Assembly: GCA_005408345.1 (NCBI GenBank)
Contig: SEMN01000176.1
Coordinates: 2,501-66,500, forward strand
Direction: 5' to 3'
Source of the DNA: Macquaria australasica
Lineage: Eukaryota > Chordata > Actinopteri > Centrarchiformes > Percichthyidae
Length of the DNA stretch: 64,000 bases
A program made the translations under genes and the position numbers. Below, piece after piece: positions 48,831 through 62,754 of this stretch (the stretch's first letter is position 1; each line of letters opens with the position of its first letter). The notes beneath the pieces were generated by a model. The model did not search any database. It was not told where the DNA came from and saw only the letters and a list, made by a program, of their open reading frames with translations.

Positions 48831-50599
48831 TCTTCGCTTCCACATTTTCCCCATCTGGTCCAGGAATTCCATTATGTCTAACACTGAGGCTAGTGTCACT
48901 CCATCAAGGAATTTAACTTGCAGTCTCAAAGGTTTGTCACTGTACAGGTCAGGTTGCAGGGATGAATTAGGGAGAGTAGAATCATAACAACAGACTGAAA
49001 CCACACAAGGTAATGAACCACAACCCAGAAGACCACTGGGGCAGGAAGTGAGTGGAAAGAGAAATATGAAATAGAACAACCATTGATCCATGGGTTATGT
49101 GGCAAGTTCTGACACACACACACTTGATCAGGCAGGTCTCCTACAGTGTACACAACCCTCATTAATTTTAACAAGGCCAGTCAGGCGACGCAGCAGTGGT
49201 GTCCCCACAGAGGGTTCCGGCAAAAAAACACAGGGTCGTGCGGCAAAAAAGTTGAACCTAGCATCAGCGTATTTCTACAGTTTACCTTGCAATCGTCGCT
49301 AAGAAACATAAAACAACTGCCACCGCGATAATTTTCCAGAGCTGTAAAATCCCGTCTCAGAGTATTATAAACAGTTGTGCAGTGATTTGGCAACTGATAA
49401 ACTCTTCGAACTCATGGATCACTTCCTGAACCGTATTTCACGTATCCCAGTTACCCGAAGCAACACATCCCCACCAACGCAGCCCCTTGCTTTGTTTGAA
49501 CTCCATGCCCTAACCTCCCTACTCTAACCATACGTTTTTGGTGTTCGGTTTGACATCCCAAACTGAGATGGGTTATTGAAATACAGTAAGTGAACATACC
49601 TGGCAGGTCACCTTTCTGCCAAAAGAAAACCCAATTTTTGTCCTGTTCAAAACAAATACACAGACACTTCAGAACAAAAGACAGAATTAATTTAGGCAGA
49701 TGCTGCCAAGTACACCACTGACTGAAGAGAAACACTGAAGTTTTTATTATGTGATGATGAAGAACTTTATCTAGTACAGTCCTCCTAACAACCATCAATC
49801 TCAGTATTTCTTGAGTTTGCTCAAATAAAATTCCAAACCAACATGAACTTAAAACATGCATACAGCAATTTCATTTTCCCCTCATTCAAGGCTTTATGAA
49901 ACATTTCATAGCTACTCATGAATATATTATCGTATGTCATTTTAATACAACCATGTGTCTTATAACAGCACAAAATGTACATTAGTGACAACATATCTTG
50001 TGCCAGTATTGTTTGTCAACATTAATGTTAAAAAAGTAAGAAATGTCTTTTTACTAAAAAGTTGAGTATGGTGCCTAGGTATTCTTTGAGTTTGTTTTTT
50101 TGTTTTTGTTTTTTTTGGTTTAGTTAATAGATTCAACATGTCACTGGATTACTGGTCCATAACATTCTCATCTCTGCCACTGATACTGGCCATCGACTCA
50201 CCAGGACAATTGTTTGTTTAAGGCACTGCTTGACCCTGTGACTGTTTCATCATTATTTTACTTTGTAAATCAAAGCCTGACAGCATTTACTCTGGGACTT
50301 GAACTTCACGAGGCCCTGTATGTCCTCATGGATCCAATTAGCCATAGGTCAGCTACATACAGGGTTCCCCACAGGGCTCAATTCTTTCTTGCAGCGTTGG
50401 TTACAGTTTTGCTGAAATCAGGTCAAAAAAAGGAATCTGGATTTTTTTAAAGGCTCCAGACAATTTTAATTGCCAAAAGAGTAACACAATATTATTTAAA
50501 GGGTTCTGTTAAACAAAGCTAAACAAAGAGTGTTATGCCTGCATGTACACATGCTTCCTTGAACATCATAGGATGCACCAGGGTTTGCTATTGGAAGCT

Positions 50600-50865
50600 G
50601 AACAGCTCAAGGAGGCCCTAGAAGAAAGGACAAGGGATCACCAGAGTCTTTAGGATTCTCTCTGGGAGCCATGGAAATCTGTAAAAAATGTGGTGCTAGT
50701 CCATCCAGTAGACATTCCAGTAGACATGGAGATATTTCACAGGATAAGTGAAACCTTTGACCCTAAAGGTAGTCATCAATGTCTATACAAAGTTCAATGG
50801 AAACCCATCCAATAGTTTGTTTGTTTGTTTGTTTGTTTATTTATATATATTTTTATTTATTTTTA

Positions 50866-50904
<39 letters not shown>

Positions 50905-50972
50905 TAGTCTGGAACAAAATTGTGGACCGACCAACATTGCCATCCCTAGAGCCACACTGCTAACATGGCTAA
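50600..50972 (+). repeat. Repeat family C, copy 2, with microsatellite insertion
   Basis: It shares GGGATCACCAGAGTC, CATCCAGTAGAC, GAGATATTTCAC, CAATGTCTATACAAAG, CCCATCCAATAGTTTG and ACCAACATTGCCATCCCTAG with copies 1 and 3. Between CCAATAGTTT and TTTAGTCTGG, where the other copies read GTTG..GAGATATTTC, it has a TTTG run (50815-50838) and an AT run (50869-50899). Confidence 0.75.
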
Positions 50973-51498
50973 AAATTCAAACTGATACATTTACTGTCCA
51001 CAAGTCAAGGCTAATCTCAATACTGGGGTATAGAAATGAAAACAACTGTATATACAAACACACACATATATTGAGAACTATAGCCATCTTATAGTTTGAA
51101 CATGTACACACTGACATGTAGGTCAATGCAATAGTGACCAGTGGCCAAGTGACCTTTAGCAGGTATAGTTACTGTCTCTGTGTGTAATGTAGACCTATAA
51201 AGCACATGTTGTGTGTATACAGTGGGTTCCCACCAAGAAAAGGTCAGTGTGCTAGTGGGACTCAGTAGAACAAGACTCAACATATACATGCATCTGCACA
51301 CACACAGGCACACTCCATTGCTTCATTCATTTTCACCTGACCTCCTCACCCCTCGCCCTTTTCCTGCCTGCACGGTGTACATCATGAACCTATCCTGATG
51401 AATGGGAACTGATGCACAAGTTTTCTACTTGCACACAATACCCTGGTTACTGTGAAAACTGCAACTAAGGTTAAAGTAGCGCAATTGAATACGTAACG

Positions 51499-51974
51499 TA
51501 TGCGGACCGCTCGTGGAGCGGCTTCTGCAACACTACGCTTCCACTATAATCATTGAAACTGGCTACACCAGGTGTGAGAGCAGCGCGTAAGTGGTTCGTA
51601 TGCGCCATTGAGATCAGCTCTACAAACGTAAAAATAGGTCTTCTATTTATATTTTTTATGCAAGGTATGCACGGCCCTTTTACACAGAAATGGGTCATAG
51701 AGTATTTATTTCTTTTTTTAATTAAGCTACCGGTATTTTATCCCTTACATAGCCTACTGCAGTCTGGTAAATTTACCCATATTACACAAACTCTGTGAAA
51801 AAGTTGACGTTTCATAGCGCTGTGATGGGTCCAAAAACTGAAGACACAATCCCCGAAAGCTCACCGTCCTGTTTTGTCGGTGACTCACACAACCCTACAC
51901 CGTACGTGCGCTGCAGGTGTAGTCAGTAAAAAGATTTATTCCGCAGCACCTCCGCTCCGCAAACGGTCCGAATA
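51499..51974. mobile_element. MITE, 476 bp, with CGGACCG ends
   Basis: The left end TATGCGGACCGCTCGTGGAG-CGG pairs with the reversed right end TATTCGGACCGTTTGCGGAG-CGG (18 of 23 match). The subterminal CTTCTGC is echoed by GGTGCTGC. No coding sequence and no target duplication resolved. Confidence 0.65.
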
Positions 51975-52759
51975 CATTGTGTTCAGAGATTGTTACAGAG
52001 ATCTGTTGACCTGCTGACGATGCATAGCTTTTGGATTTCAAACTGAATGAGCTTAATTCTAAATTGCAGGGTAAAGACAAAGAGGTGTCACATATGATTA
52101 GCACCGTCAATGCATTCAAAGCCAAAGTGTGGACCTCTCAGTTGAGAAATTGGAGAATGACACTCCTCCCAAACCTGGAGAGACTGGAACAGAATGCGAG
52201 AGAAGCTAATCCTGAACAATTCTGTGGAAGCTGAATTTGACAGCCGTTTTCAGGAAATGCATGACATACAGGACATTGTCAAATTCATCACAAACCCTTT
52301 TCTTCCCATTTACATCTGTCAAGTTGCAGGATGCATTTTCCTTACCAAATAGAGTGGACATGGAGATACTTTAACTGCAAAGTGACACTGAAGATTACTC
52401 TGCTTTCTTTACCTAGTTAAATTACATTGCATTTCATGTACTGCAGTCATATTTTAATCTCTGCCTTCTAGGCTCGTTTTGAGAGGAGGTGAGGGTCTTT
52501 AAGTTCATACTGTGCCTTGACAAAGCATACAATAGTTGCGTTCAAATGTACTGGTTGGGAAAAAAAGAAAAGAAAAAGAAAGAGGCAGCATTATTCAGCA
52601 TTTGAACATCTGCGCGGGCTTTTATTTCTTATATTTCTGAATGGCAGATATTGGCCTGTATTTGGACATGAGAAGTGAGGATGGTGACCACTGGTCTTCA
52701 GCAACGCTAGTGGCTCTATGAGGTGTCATTGAGAGGGGACATTGCAAACATACTAATGT

Positions 52760-53165
52760 TTATAATGCGTGTAGGTAGCATGCCAACATTTGCTAATTAG
52801 AACTAAACACAAAGTACAACTGAGGCTGATGGGAATGTCAGTTTTGCAGTTTTTTGGTCATAAAACAAAGCACAGATGAAAAGTTAAGGGATCACCAAAG
52901 TCTTAACAGGTCATCCTGAGGGGAACATGAATGTCTGCACATTTCATGGAAATCCATCCAATAGTTGTAGAGACAGTTCACTCAAATCCACAAATGTCAA
53001 CAAGCTGGTGGTACTAGAGGAAAAGTCAGGGGATCACCAAAGTCATTTGGCTTTATCTTCTGGGGACCATGACTGTCTCTACAAAACTTTATCACAATCT
53101 ATCCAGTAGTTGTTGAGATATTTCAGTCTGAATAAAAGTGATAAACCATCAGACCACTGACTGAC
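52760..53165 (+). repeat. Repeat family C, copy 3
   Basis: It contains CAACATTTGCTAATTAGAAC, ACAAAGTACAACTGAGGCTG, AGGGATCACCAAAGTCTTAA, CATGAATGTCTGCACATTTC, AATCCATCCAATAGTTGTAG, then the second sub-unit GGGGATCACCAAAGTCATTT, CATGACTGTCTCTAC and CCAGTAGTTGTTGAGATATT. It is the best-preserved copy for seeing the two-sub-unit structure. Confidence 0.75.
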
Positions 53166-53459
53166 CAACCAAAAAAAAGGGTTAAAAAAGAAAAGGAAAA
53201 CTTGTTAACTTCCCAAATTTGGCATTTATTGTAGAGGTGGAATAAAGAAACCAATCAGGGCCAATGCAAGAAAAACACTTATGAAGCAAGAAACCTCGAC
53301 CAATAAGTAATATAAAGAAGTCACACAGCCATATAAGTCATTTAAGACATATGTTGGGGAAAAGCCAAAGGATGCCTCAAATACACATTTGTCTGCTGCC
53401 AACTTGTGATGGTATCTTTAAATCCAATGATAGCTCAAGAGTTGTTTTATGAACACTAG

Positions 53460-53695
53460 AAAGAAGCTAAAAGCCAACCGTGGCCTCCCCAGTCACCAGA
53501 TCTGAAACTCAGTGAGGTTTCATGAGACATGCTGTAAAGATTTTCACATCCTTCATCCTTCAAAGAACTGGAGGCTTTCCTTCAAGAATGATCCAATGTC
53601 CCCTGACACAGAGCTCAGCACCTTAGTGACAGAATATTCAATGAAGACGCAAGCTGTATGGAAGGCAAAGGGTGGACCTACTGCTTATTAAGCTC
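53460..53695 (+). pseudogene. Tc1-like transposase C-terminal remnant
   Basis: CCGTGGCCTCCCCAGTCACC reads PWPPQSPDL, the SPDLNP motif region of Tc1/mariner DDE transposases with NP lost (KLS follows). At the end TGGAAGGCAAAGGGTGGACC reads WKAKGGPTAY-stop, the natural C-terminal end (LEARGGPTPY type). Stops and small indels lie between. It is a different segment of a protein type like that at 4950-5188. Confidence 0.65.
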
Positions 53696-56120
53696 TTGAT
53701 AGTATATACATTTGTATGAGGGGTTTCCCATTATCTTGTCTAAACGTCTGCATTTCCCCATCTCACTCTTTAAAGAAAGGTGTGATGCAGTTAGATCCAC
53801 TATTGACAGAAAAAACACCTTATTGGATTGGATTTTATTCCATATTAGCTCAAAGCAGAAGTGTGATCTCCTTACAGAATGCACGTATGCACTTGTGCCT
53901 GTTCTCTATAAGCTCTGCAGGGGCTGCAAAATATCTACACTAATATCCTGGGAAAAGACATTTATATCTAAAAGATACTACAAAGAAAAGACTCAAATGG
54001 GAAGAACCAAGGCAGGTTTGCCCTTTAAAATACAACAGCTGAAATGACAGCACACTTTGGAGATGTATTAATGTGAGAGAGAGAAAAGATGTTTCCAACC
54101 CAAAAATCTAAAGCATTCTCTGGCTCCAGCTTTTAGAAGTTGAGGCTCTGCTGTTTTGTAAATTGAATACTGGACTGGTGGTTGGATAAAACACGAAATT
54201 TGAAGACGTCACCTTAGGCTCTGGGAACTTGTGGTGGGCATTTTTCACTATTTTTCACAACTTCTGAACAATGAAAAAAAAACTGTTGATAGATGAATTA
54301 ACAATGAAATAATCCATTGCAACCCTAGAAAAAGCACACAGACACAGTAGGGTAGTAGAGACTAATAGAGACTACAATCAAAAGAAAGAGGAATGTTAAA
54401 GACAGTGATAAGAAGAACGAGTGAAAGCTGAGCAAGGTAGAAAAGTAAAGTGAGGTTTCCCACTGTGAACAAAGCACCTTTTGACAACAAGTGTCTCTTT
54501 ATCAAATTTGACTATTAGCATTAATCTGAGAGGAAAGCCTAAACAAAATGAGATTTTTTGCTGGACCTCATGGATTCCAAATAATCAATTAATCTGAGTG
54601 AGAAGGAGGAGGAGAGGAAAAAAAGAGACGGATTGTGACAGAGCATCGGAAGAGTGAAGGAGCATGTGCTTTCACAACACTTTGCTTTTTCATACACCAA
54701 GTCTGAGCCTTTGCTGTGTGAAAAAAGTGACAGAACTGAAGAGAGAATGAGACGGACAGGGGCGAAGGACGGTGACAGAAAGAGATAAAGTGAGTGTGTG
54801 TGCGCATCTTCCTGTTTGGCCCTGTGCATATAATTGGTTGCCGTCCTCCTCTCATTAATAACTGCACGGGACCCCAGGGGACTTCCCAGCCTTTTCCCCT
54901 TTTAAGACTCCCATACAGCCCCCAGCACCCCTCACTGCGTCGATCAATGACCCCTGATTATTCCATTTGTTAGGCCCGAAATAAATGAAGGTTGTTAAAA
55001 TGGTGGAGAGCATCGATCTCCTCTGGGTGTGCCATAGCTAGCTGGCAGCAACAGGTCAGATATCAGACGCTTCAGCTGAAAGTCCAGAAAAGACCTAACA
55101 TAGTTGTGCATTTGGACTACACTTGAAATAGAAAGAGTGTTTTTTGGGACATCTAAAATTGCTATGTGGCAAACGTTTTTGCCAAAGGGGACAAATGCAA
55201 GTTCATGAGTCAGCAGCAGGAGTTTTATTAAGGGTTCAGCGTGCTTGAAACAAATGGCCACACTAAAAGTCGAGGCTAAAAGCCTGCCATCATAGCCTCC
55301 TCCTGGCACCATCACAACTCCTCCCTGATCTTTCTCTAAGAAATGTGTGTCTCATGTGTGCACACAGTGAATCGTACAAATGGGGATACTTTCAGAAAGT
55401 CCCTCCTGTCAAAGGCACTCATAGGTTTGCGAACTTGAGAAAGAAGTTGCCTACTGTCACACTTTCGCACACTTGACCAATCGCTACATAAAGTGTGCAA
55501 TGATTGTCAGATTGTCTGTTTTGGAAAGTTAAGAACATTGTCAAACAAAGTCTTCCATCATTCCACTGTTGGAAAGGGAGTTTCAAACGCTGTTAGATGC
55601 TCGGACAAGGACTTTGTTTTAAGCATACTGAGGCCTTTAGCTGTATGGGTTTTGGAGATGTAAGAGAAAAGAAAAAACGCAGAACCTGTATATTGCTGTC
55701 AAGTTCCCACAAGAAGCACCAATGGATGTGTGTGTGACTTACTGAAAATATTCACGTTGTGAACAAGGATATACTGTAGACAAACTGTATACTTACACTA
55801 TTTGCTGTCTGTCTGCACAAGCATTTTAACCTGTATTTATACAAGGAGGGACAACTACTTTTCAAGCAACACCCTACTCCTTTCTCACAGTTACACACAT
55901 TAAAATACATACTTTACCTCATCTCCAAAACATTTGAAAATGTGCAAAAGTTTCACAGTGATTGCCCTTTTGCTCAAGGCACCTTTGCACTTCCTCATTC
56001 CATGTTTTTTAAAAGCTAAAGAAGGCCTCAACTAGGACATGTACACAGTCTATACTGTAAATGTGTAATACAGACCTGCAAACTCACAAGACGTGACAAA
56101 AGTGACATGTTTGTAAACTC

Positions 56121-56620
56121 AACGGCCGGGCCACACAGCCAACCTGAGCAGCATCTCGCAGGCATGTGGAGTCCTCACAGGGAACGTTCCTGCTGCGGTG
56201 CTGCTGCTGCCAGCTCCATCTCTCTACAATGAGTTTGCCTTTGATAATGGTCATCAATAATAGAATGTTTCATTTCATTATAAATGTCATTTATATTTAG
56301 TTCAGACAGGAAAAGGTTAAGAGGCTTGTGCTCAATTGTAACTGGGGGGTTAAAAAAAAGTTTCTTTCGATTTTTTTCACATCTGACATATTCTACAGAT
56401 ATCAATAGTCAATATGACTATAAACAGATCATTTTCACTGTGTATTTTTGCTGAGAACCTCGCGCGTTACGCGGAAAAAATAGGCAAGACTCCAAATCTG
56501 TAGATGAGCTGCGCTGGAGACGCGCGTCTCACTCTAACCTGTTAACATGGACGCTGAAATGAAAAGCAAGAGGTTCCGCGACACACACGCTGCTAAGGTC
56601 AGCGGTGTGGCCCGGCCGTT
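56121..56620 (+). mobile_element. MITE family A, copy 2 (both ends present)
   Basis: The left end AACGGCCGGGCCACACAGCC and the reversed right end AACGGCCGGGCCACACCGCT match at 17 of 20. It is collinear with 3169-3720 in the other intron. Flanking bases do not give a convincing target duplication. Confidence 0.85.
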
Positions 56621-56857
56621 ACCTCAAAACTAGTGCCCATTGTAGTAGTACTGCGAAAAGTTGTCTTTATACATCCATGGAAAAGAAGACGATGTGGCTC
56701 TTTCTATGAGCCAGAAAAAACTAAAGTAGTTTTCTACATGACACTGTTCACTTAACAAAGTCTCCACATCCATCTCTACTTGAAGACAGAGTGTTCATTA
56801 ATCTTCATTGCCAATAAGAACCATCAACATTACACTTCCCCTAATTCTGATGACACA

Positions 56858-56887
56858 AAGAGGAAATCTAATCTAATCTAATCTAAA
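56858..56887. repeat. (ATCTA)n short tandem run
   Basis: GAAATCTAATCTAATCTAATCTAAAC resembles the tail at 6230-6250 in the opposite orientation, so it may be a very short LINE 3' end. Nothing upstream was recognised. Confidence 0.5.
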
Positions 56888-58458
56888 CTGAGGCAGACAG
56901 TCATTTCAATGCAACTAATGGGTTCAATTTCATGAATTTTGAGAATTCATTAAATTCTTGGAAATCCAGAAATCCCACAGGGGTTTAAAAATATCTCAAA
57001 AGCATATGAACAAACTTGGCCTCCTCCTTCCACACAGGGAGGTCAGGTCTGCATATTTCTACAGCAGGACACTTCAGCATGGTGGGAGCTTGCCAACAAG
57101 TGGTCTTAAATCTGGTGCTTTTGGTTCCCACATACTCACTTTGGCGAACCTGCAGCCATAATACAACACTGATATGAAATCACTTGCATGTAATTATTTT
57201 TACCTTTTGTTTTTCATGCCTCTGTGGCTGAAAGTCTATATGCTGCCTAATGAACTGCATACTTTGATTGAATTCAACTAATGATGCAGGAGATGAAGCT
57301 GCAAAGACCACGTCTCATTTCCACATTATTACAATGGGCTTGGATATTGATGACTTATTGATTTCATTATGCCTAAGTCGAAAAACCCAGCAGGCAACGC
57401 ATGTGTGAAAACCAGCAGCAAGGGATATGAGAGAATTTTTAATTAATTGTGTGTGTGTGTGTGTGAGACCAACAGCTGTCCAGAGTGGTGCAGGTTACAG
57501 GTCATCTGGCAACCATCACAAGCCACAGTGGTTCACTCCGACTCCAAAAATTCTGATGTCTGATGTCCACATGATAATAAATCATAAGACCACTTGTATT
57601 CAATAAATAAATAAAAGATCAAAAGTAGACTGCGTTGAGCCATTTGTAATTCCAAAACGGAGCTCATATAAATGACAAATGACCCGATATGTTCAATTTT
57701 AAAATCTCAGGGAAGAACATAGTTTCACAAACACCCGCAGGCTATTTTCACACAGCTACAAACTGCTCTGACAATTCAACATTCTGCTGTAACAAAGTGT
57801 TTCAACAACAATGTGCTGTCACTGTGTTAATTACAACAGTGCTGCGGGCATCAGGAAAGATAAAGGGAACAACTAGGCCACTGATGACAAATACTAAAAT
57901 ATTGTGATAGACTATCATGGAGGACTTATAGTTAAAGTAAAGCCTTGTTGTGCCAGTGTGACTGATAGTGAGAACCAAATGAATAAAACACTCCACTTCC
58001 AATAAGAATGTATATAGACACGATGTGTCCCAGTTTTGAGTCTTATCCTGCTTTTTACATGGAACACAGAGAAACATGGCTTGTCATCTTTCTGTATACA
58101 TGATTTGTTGGTTTTTTGCATGTGTATATTCTCAGTAAGATGTAGAGGCTCATGTTTCCACTGTTTTTGTCTCTCACAGTCTCAGTCTGTGGACAGAGTC
58201 CACAGTTTAGGAATGAACCTTGTAATCAGTGGAATTTGTTTCAGGTGCGTCAGTGTTCACATTATGCAGCACATTGTATAGATTTGCTTTAGTCATCTAA
58301 TCAGCAGTAATGAAGACAGTCGGGATATTTAATCACTTGACATTTATCCTCTGCATTACCAGTGTCAGACTTTCATCATATTATTGATCATTATAATTTT
58401 GGTTTATTAACTACTTACGTAAGTGGAGCTGAGGAAGCACCTGCCCACATGACACACA

Positions 58459-58660
58459 TACCCCCTTTCCACCAACATGAACCTAGTGCTAGTTCTGGTC
58501 TGGTGCTAGTGCCGGTTCGGAGTTGGTTCAACTTGCAAACATTCTAAGAACTAGTTTGCTTTTCCATAGGCTAGAGGGCCACCATAGAGCCACCATGTCA
58601 TTACATCACTATATACACGTCTGTATACGAACACATGCACTTCCACTGCGTCCTCGCAGC
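58459..58660 (+). repeat. Repeat family D, copy 1
   Basis: It begins TACCCCCTTTCCACCAACAT and shares GCCGGTTCGGAGTTGGTTCA, AAGAAC(T/C)(A/G)GTTTGC and GAGGGCCACCA with 62755-63160. It carries an extra 17-bp unit between two GTGCTAG repeats (58500-58516), where copy 2 has only one GTGCTAG. Confidence 0.75.
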
Positions 58661-61600
58661 ATGGTATAACCGTGCTGAGACTAGACAGAAAGCCCTGTTT
58701 TTTAAAGTCCCTCTGCTCTGTGTTCAGCTCTCAGTACTTTAGTAGCTTACAACTGAATCTCTGGTTAGGAGTTTAGGTTCACTCCTACGCTATTTTTCTA
58801 TAAAAACAGGTCTACATGAGAAGATATGGACATATTTGGCGTTACTGGGCAGTGAATATGTTTTAAATATTGCAGAGAGGAACAGTACAAACAGAAACAG
58901 TTATCATGAGCCATTTGACGAAGAGCTACAGAAAGTGCTTATCTTGGTTTCTGCAAACCACACACCTCCAACACATCATCAAGGTGAACACTCACAGTGC
59001 CAGCATGGCTTGAGTTGTTGCAGTTGTTCATGGCTTGTCCCCACCACTATCAAAAAACAGCATGATGTCCATGTAAATGCACTCAGTCAGAGGCTTTTGA
59101 GTATCTAATATTTAATCATGTTCGGTTGAATCTCCAGCGAGCTTTCACTCGTCATAATAAGAGGTTTGTCTCTGCATGGTCTTTGTTTTGAGCTGAAATG
59201 TACCTCCCATGATGACTGTTGAGTGTCTTTAGAGTGTTCATTTAACAGCACGAATCTTTTTATTTTAGGAACTATTAATTAGCCGGCTCTCAGGTCTTAA
59301 CAGGACTCTAAAAGGCAGGAGCACTGGAGAGGTCAGTAACCCTACAGTATGTATGTTAGTATGTTGTCTACAGGTGCCTCATTAGTGGTCAAGATCAAAG
59401 CTATTTTTAATATAATAAAGTCACAAACATTTCTATGTTCTCTTATACCTGTTCTTTATTTATTTTTCTCATTTCATCAAAAAGGTTAACAGTGTGTGTG
59501 TACCACTGTGTTTATTCTACTGTACACCCTCCACTGTGCTCTTGCACGGCCCCGTCTCCACAAAAGTCCTTCCCATTTGTTGTTGGCAAGTAAAATCAAT
59601 TCTGATCCACCTTCATGCTCAACAAGCTGAACAGCTCCCATACGCACATAGTCCTAAAAATAAGCCTTGACGACACTATTTCTATGTCTGACAGGATAGC
59701 AGGCCGGGACAAATGGGCATCAGAGGGAGACAGGACGCTGGCAGGGTTTGTAAAGAGGCTACAATGTTAGATAAGGAAGGGGTGGACATAAAGTTTGCAT
59801 CAAGCCACTCTGACGACATACAGCTTACAGCTCCACAGGGGATTGTGAAATATAACAGGTAGGGAGAGAAAAGTTTCTGTGCATGCACCTTACATCCAGC
59901 TCTGAGGCAGTTTATCTGTTATTCCAAATAGCCTAATGTTTAAACCCCTGGGGCCAGATGCATGAAACTCGATTCACAAACTACATTCACGACTAAAACT
60001 TTGCTTGCAAACTAAGACAGAAATATGTATGATACGCATTACTTTCATTTGATTTAAAACAGTTTTTTTCCTACTGCAACTGACTTACAATGTCAGTCTA
60101 TGTTTGTGAGCCATCGGGCTAAAAACAAGTGTACCATCCGCGGATCAATAATGGTCAAAGCCTGTGCTGCAATCACTCATCTTATCAGGTCGAGGTTCAT
60201 GTTTGTTTGTTATCAACATACAGCTGTCCTGTTCTGTGTTCACTGTGAGTGCGAGAAATAACAAATTACAGCATCTGTTGACTGAATAAGTGCCATTTTT
60301 TTCTTGTTTCTTGATGGGAACCAGTCAAACTCATGTAAAATCATTGCAAACCTAATCCCACTCATTCACTCCCTGTCGAGCTGCCTGCTTTAATTTCACT
60401 CTGCAGGTCTGACAGCACAATAAAACAAACATGATACTTAGAGCCACACTTCTGATTTAAATTCCTTTTACTGCAAGTAACTTTACTGTCAACAATAATA
60501 CTCCATGCCCTCTTGACAGCTTACTAATCAACAATTATGTAGCTTTTTATTAGTTAAAGGAGCCACTCATCTGAAGTTAGCCCTGACCTTGAACTCTACT
60601 GTACAACACTGATAGCTATTCATACAGTATATCTGCAAACTGTTATCATGATTCCACTTGGCCGGTGCAGCAAACGTACACGCAATCATGCTGCACACAG
60701 AGATGGACACAAAAACAGCTGTGCGCAATTGCAAACACACACACACACAACTGAATAGCTGTCATTGGCCCAACAGGGCCTGTGTTCATACCAAGACAAC
60801 TCTGCGAGTGTGTGAGTGTGTGAGTGTGTGTGCGTACGTACATGTCTCCAAGAGCAAGACCTCTGATTTCCCACAGTGCAGAACATTTACAGCCCACTCG
60901 TAAGCCTCTCGCTGCACGTTTCTCTCACCAGTCTTAACTGTTCACATACCAACTCGCTATCCTATCGATATCTTAACTGCAAAAGATACTGAGCATCAGC
61001 TTAAATCAGTCAAAGCAATTACAGGCAAAGTACTGCGTGCGATCACCCATGAACAACTGAAACTAAAGTGTACAAAGCTGCAGAATAACATTCTGGGCCT
61101 TATTTTTGTGGCGGCGCAACAACCAGCACAAGCAGCTCTCTGACCGTTTTCCTGTCCTTGAAATTTGTTTTGCCTGTTTGTGTGGTATTTTGGGTGGAAG
61201 GAGATGCACAAACAGGTGGAATGTTCATTCAAATGAGGCAGGGCTAAGCGAGTTGTTGGTATTTTGGTGGAAAATGTCTTAGACCTTGCGTTGAGAACAG
61301 ACGTCTCATAAACCACATCTGCTTCTGTCTCGTGCTGCCAACCTCATGGTTTTTTCAACAAGTGCGTACTAGTAATGCAATGCTTAAAATATAAATAAAC
61401 TATTTTAAATAAACACCTTCCAACCAAATTCTTACAGTATCTGTTGCTTTATACTGTATGAAAAGCTACTCCTTCAGTTCATTATTATTGATCACCACAT
61501 TGATCTATATTCAACTTCAGCCAGCCTTTTTCCACTTTGCGCTGCTGTACACAGTTTACCAGAACCAAAATAGCAGGTGAGCTTGGTGACGCCCATGCAG

Positions 61601-62754
61601 TCCTACCACTTAGTGTTAGTCGTTACTCTAGCTGTGATTAAAACAGGACCCTCTGTATGCCATCAGATTATGTTTTTAAATCGAGGACGCCCCACAGTAT
61701 CAGGAATTACTATTACTATTATTACTATTATCTTACCAGTGAATATTTGTGCTATAAAGTGCAGAAAAATAAATTAAAGTACACAAAACAAGCTGGTTCT
61801 GTACCAATTGCCTTTCATATCCCAATCACATTATTCAGAAAAAGATGACTTGAAAAAATAGTTTTCAAATCCATCAATTTGCAATTACTGCCATCTCAAG
61901 AGATGGATTTAACCCGTGGCCAGAGCTACATTCAAAGACAAATTCTTCCTGCATAAAACACAAAAAAGCTCTCTTTAGTCGTAGCTCTCTGAGACCCGAA
62001 ATGTAAAAGGACACATTCTTCTTACAAGCATACAAATGAGGATCTATTGCCTGAAAATGCTCTGAGCAATGATAAATGTTACACAGTTGATTTAGCATGA
62101 CTTTCTGATAGGAATGCCCATTTCAGCCAGCTCCTATTACCTCTTTTAAATCAATACCAGAGTCACATTTAATGATGCCTTCTTATTCAACACTTCCCTG
62201 AAGCATTACACTTCAGTGGGCACTGCAGTGTAATTCCACTGATGTCCTAACAGCAGCGAGGTGTTAAATTTTCATTTGGGTACATTTCTACAATAGGTGC
62301 AGAGTTTGTGAGGGTTATTAATGACTACGTAGCATTTGCCATCATTGTAACGGTGGTGCTCTGTAGCCACGAGGCAATGAAAGAATCAGGATAGTAGCAC
62401 TGCAGTGGATCAAACGACAGCTTTATGAGAGCTGACATACACTGTGGCCATTCATGAGGGAAAGCTTTGAGGTTCCCCTGTCAAAGCGTAGCACGGGTAG
62501 CCTCCAGCAGAATAAAATGAATTGGCACTATAATAAAGACAAGGGTAGCCAATGATTTGCTGCTGTGTCCTGCCTGTTTAAAGACTGATGTCCTCTCAAA
62601 GCACAGTGTGTAGAATTGGTGCATTTGATTGGTCTCTTTAATGGATTGAAATTTTGAGGACTGGCATTGTGGATGGACAACTGACCAAAGCTAAGCACCA
62701 CCCTTTCCCTTAATGCACCAATCACAGCTAAGCACAAACTAGGACAACCTGTGA

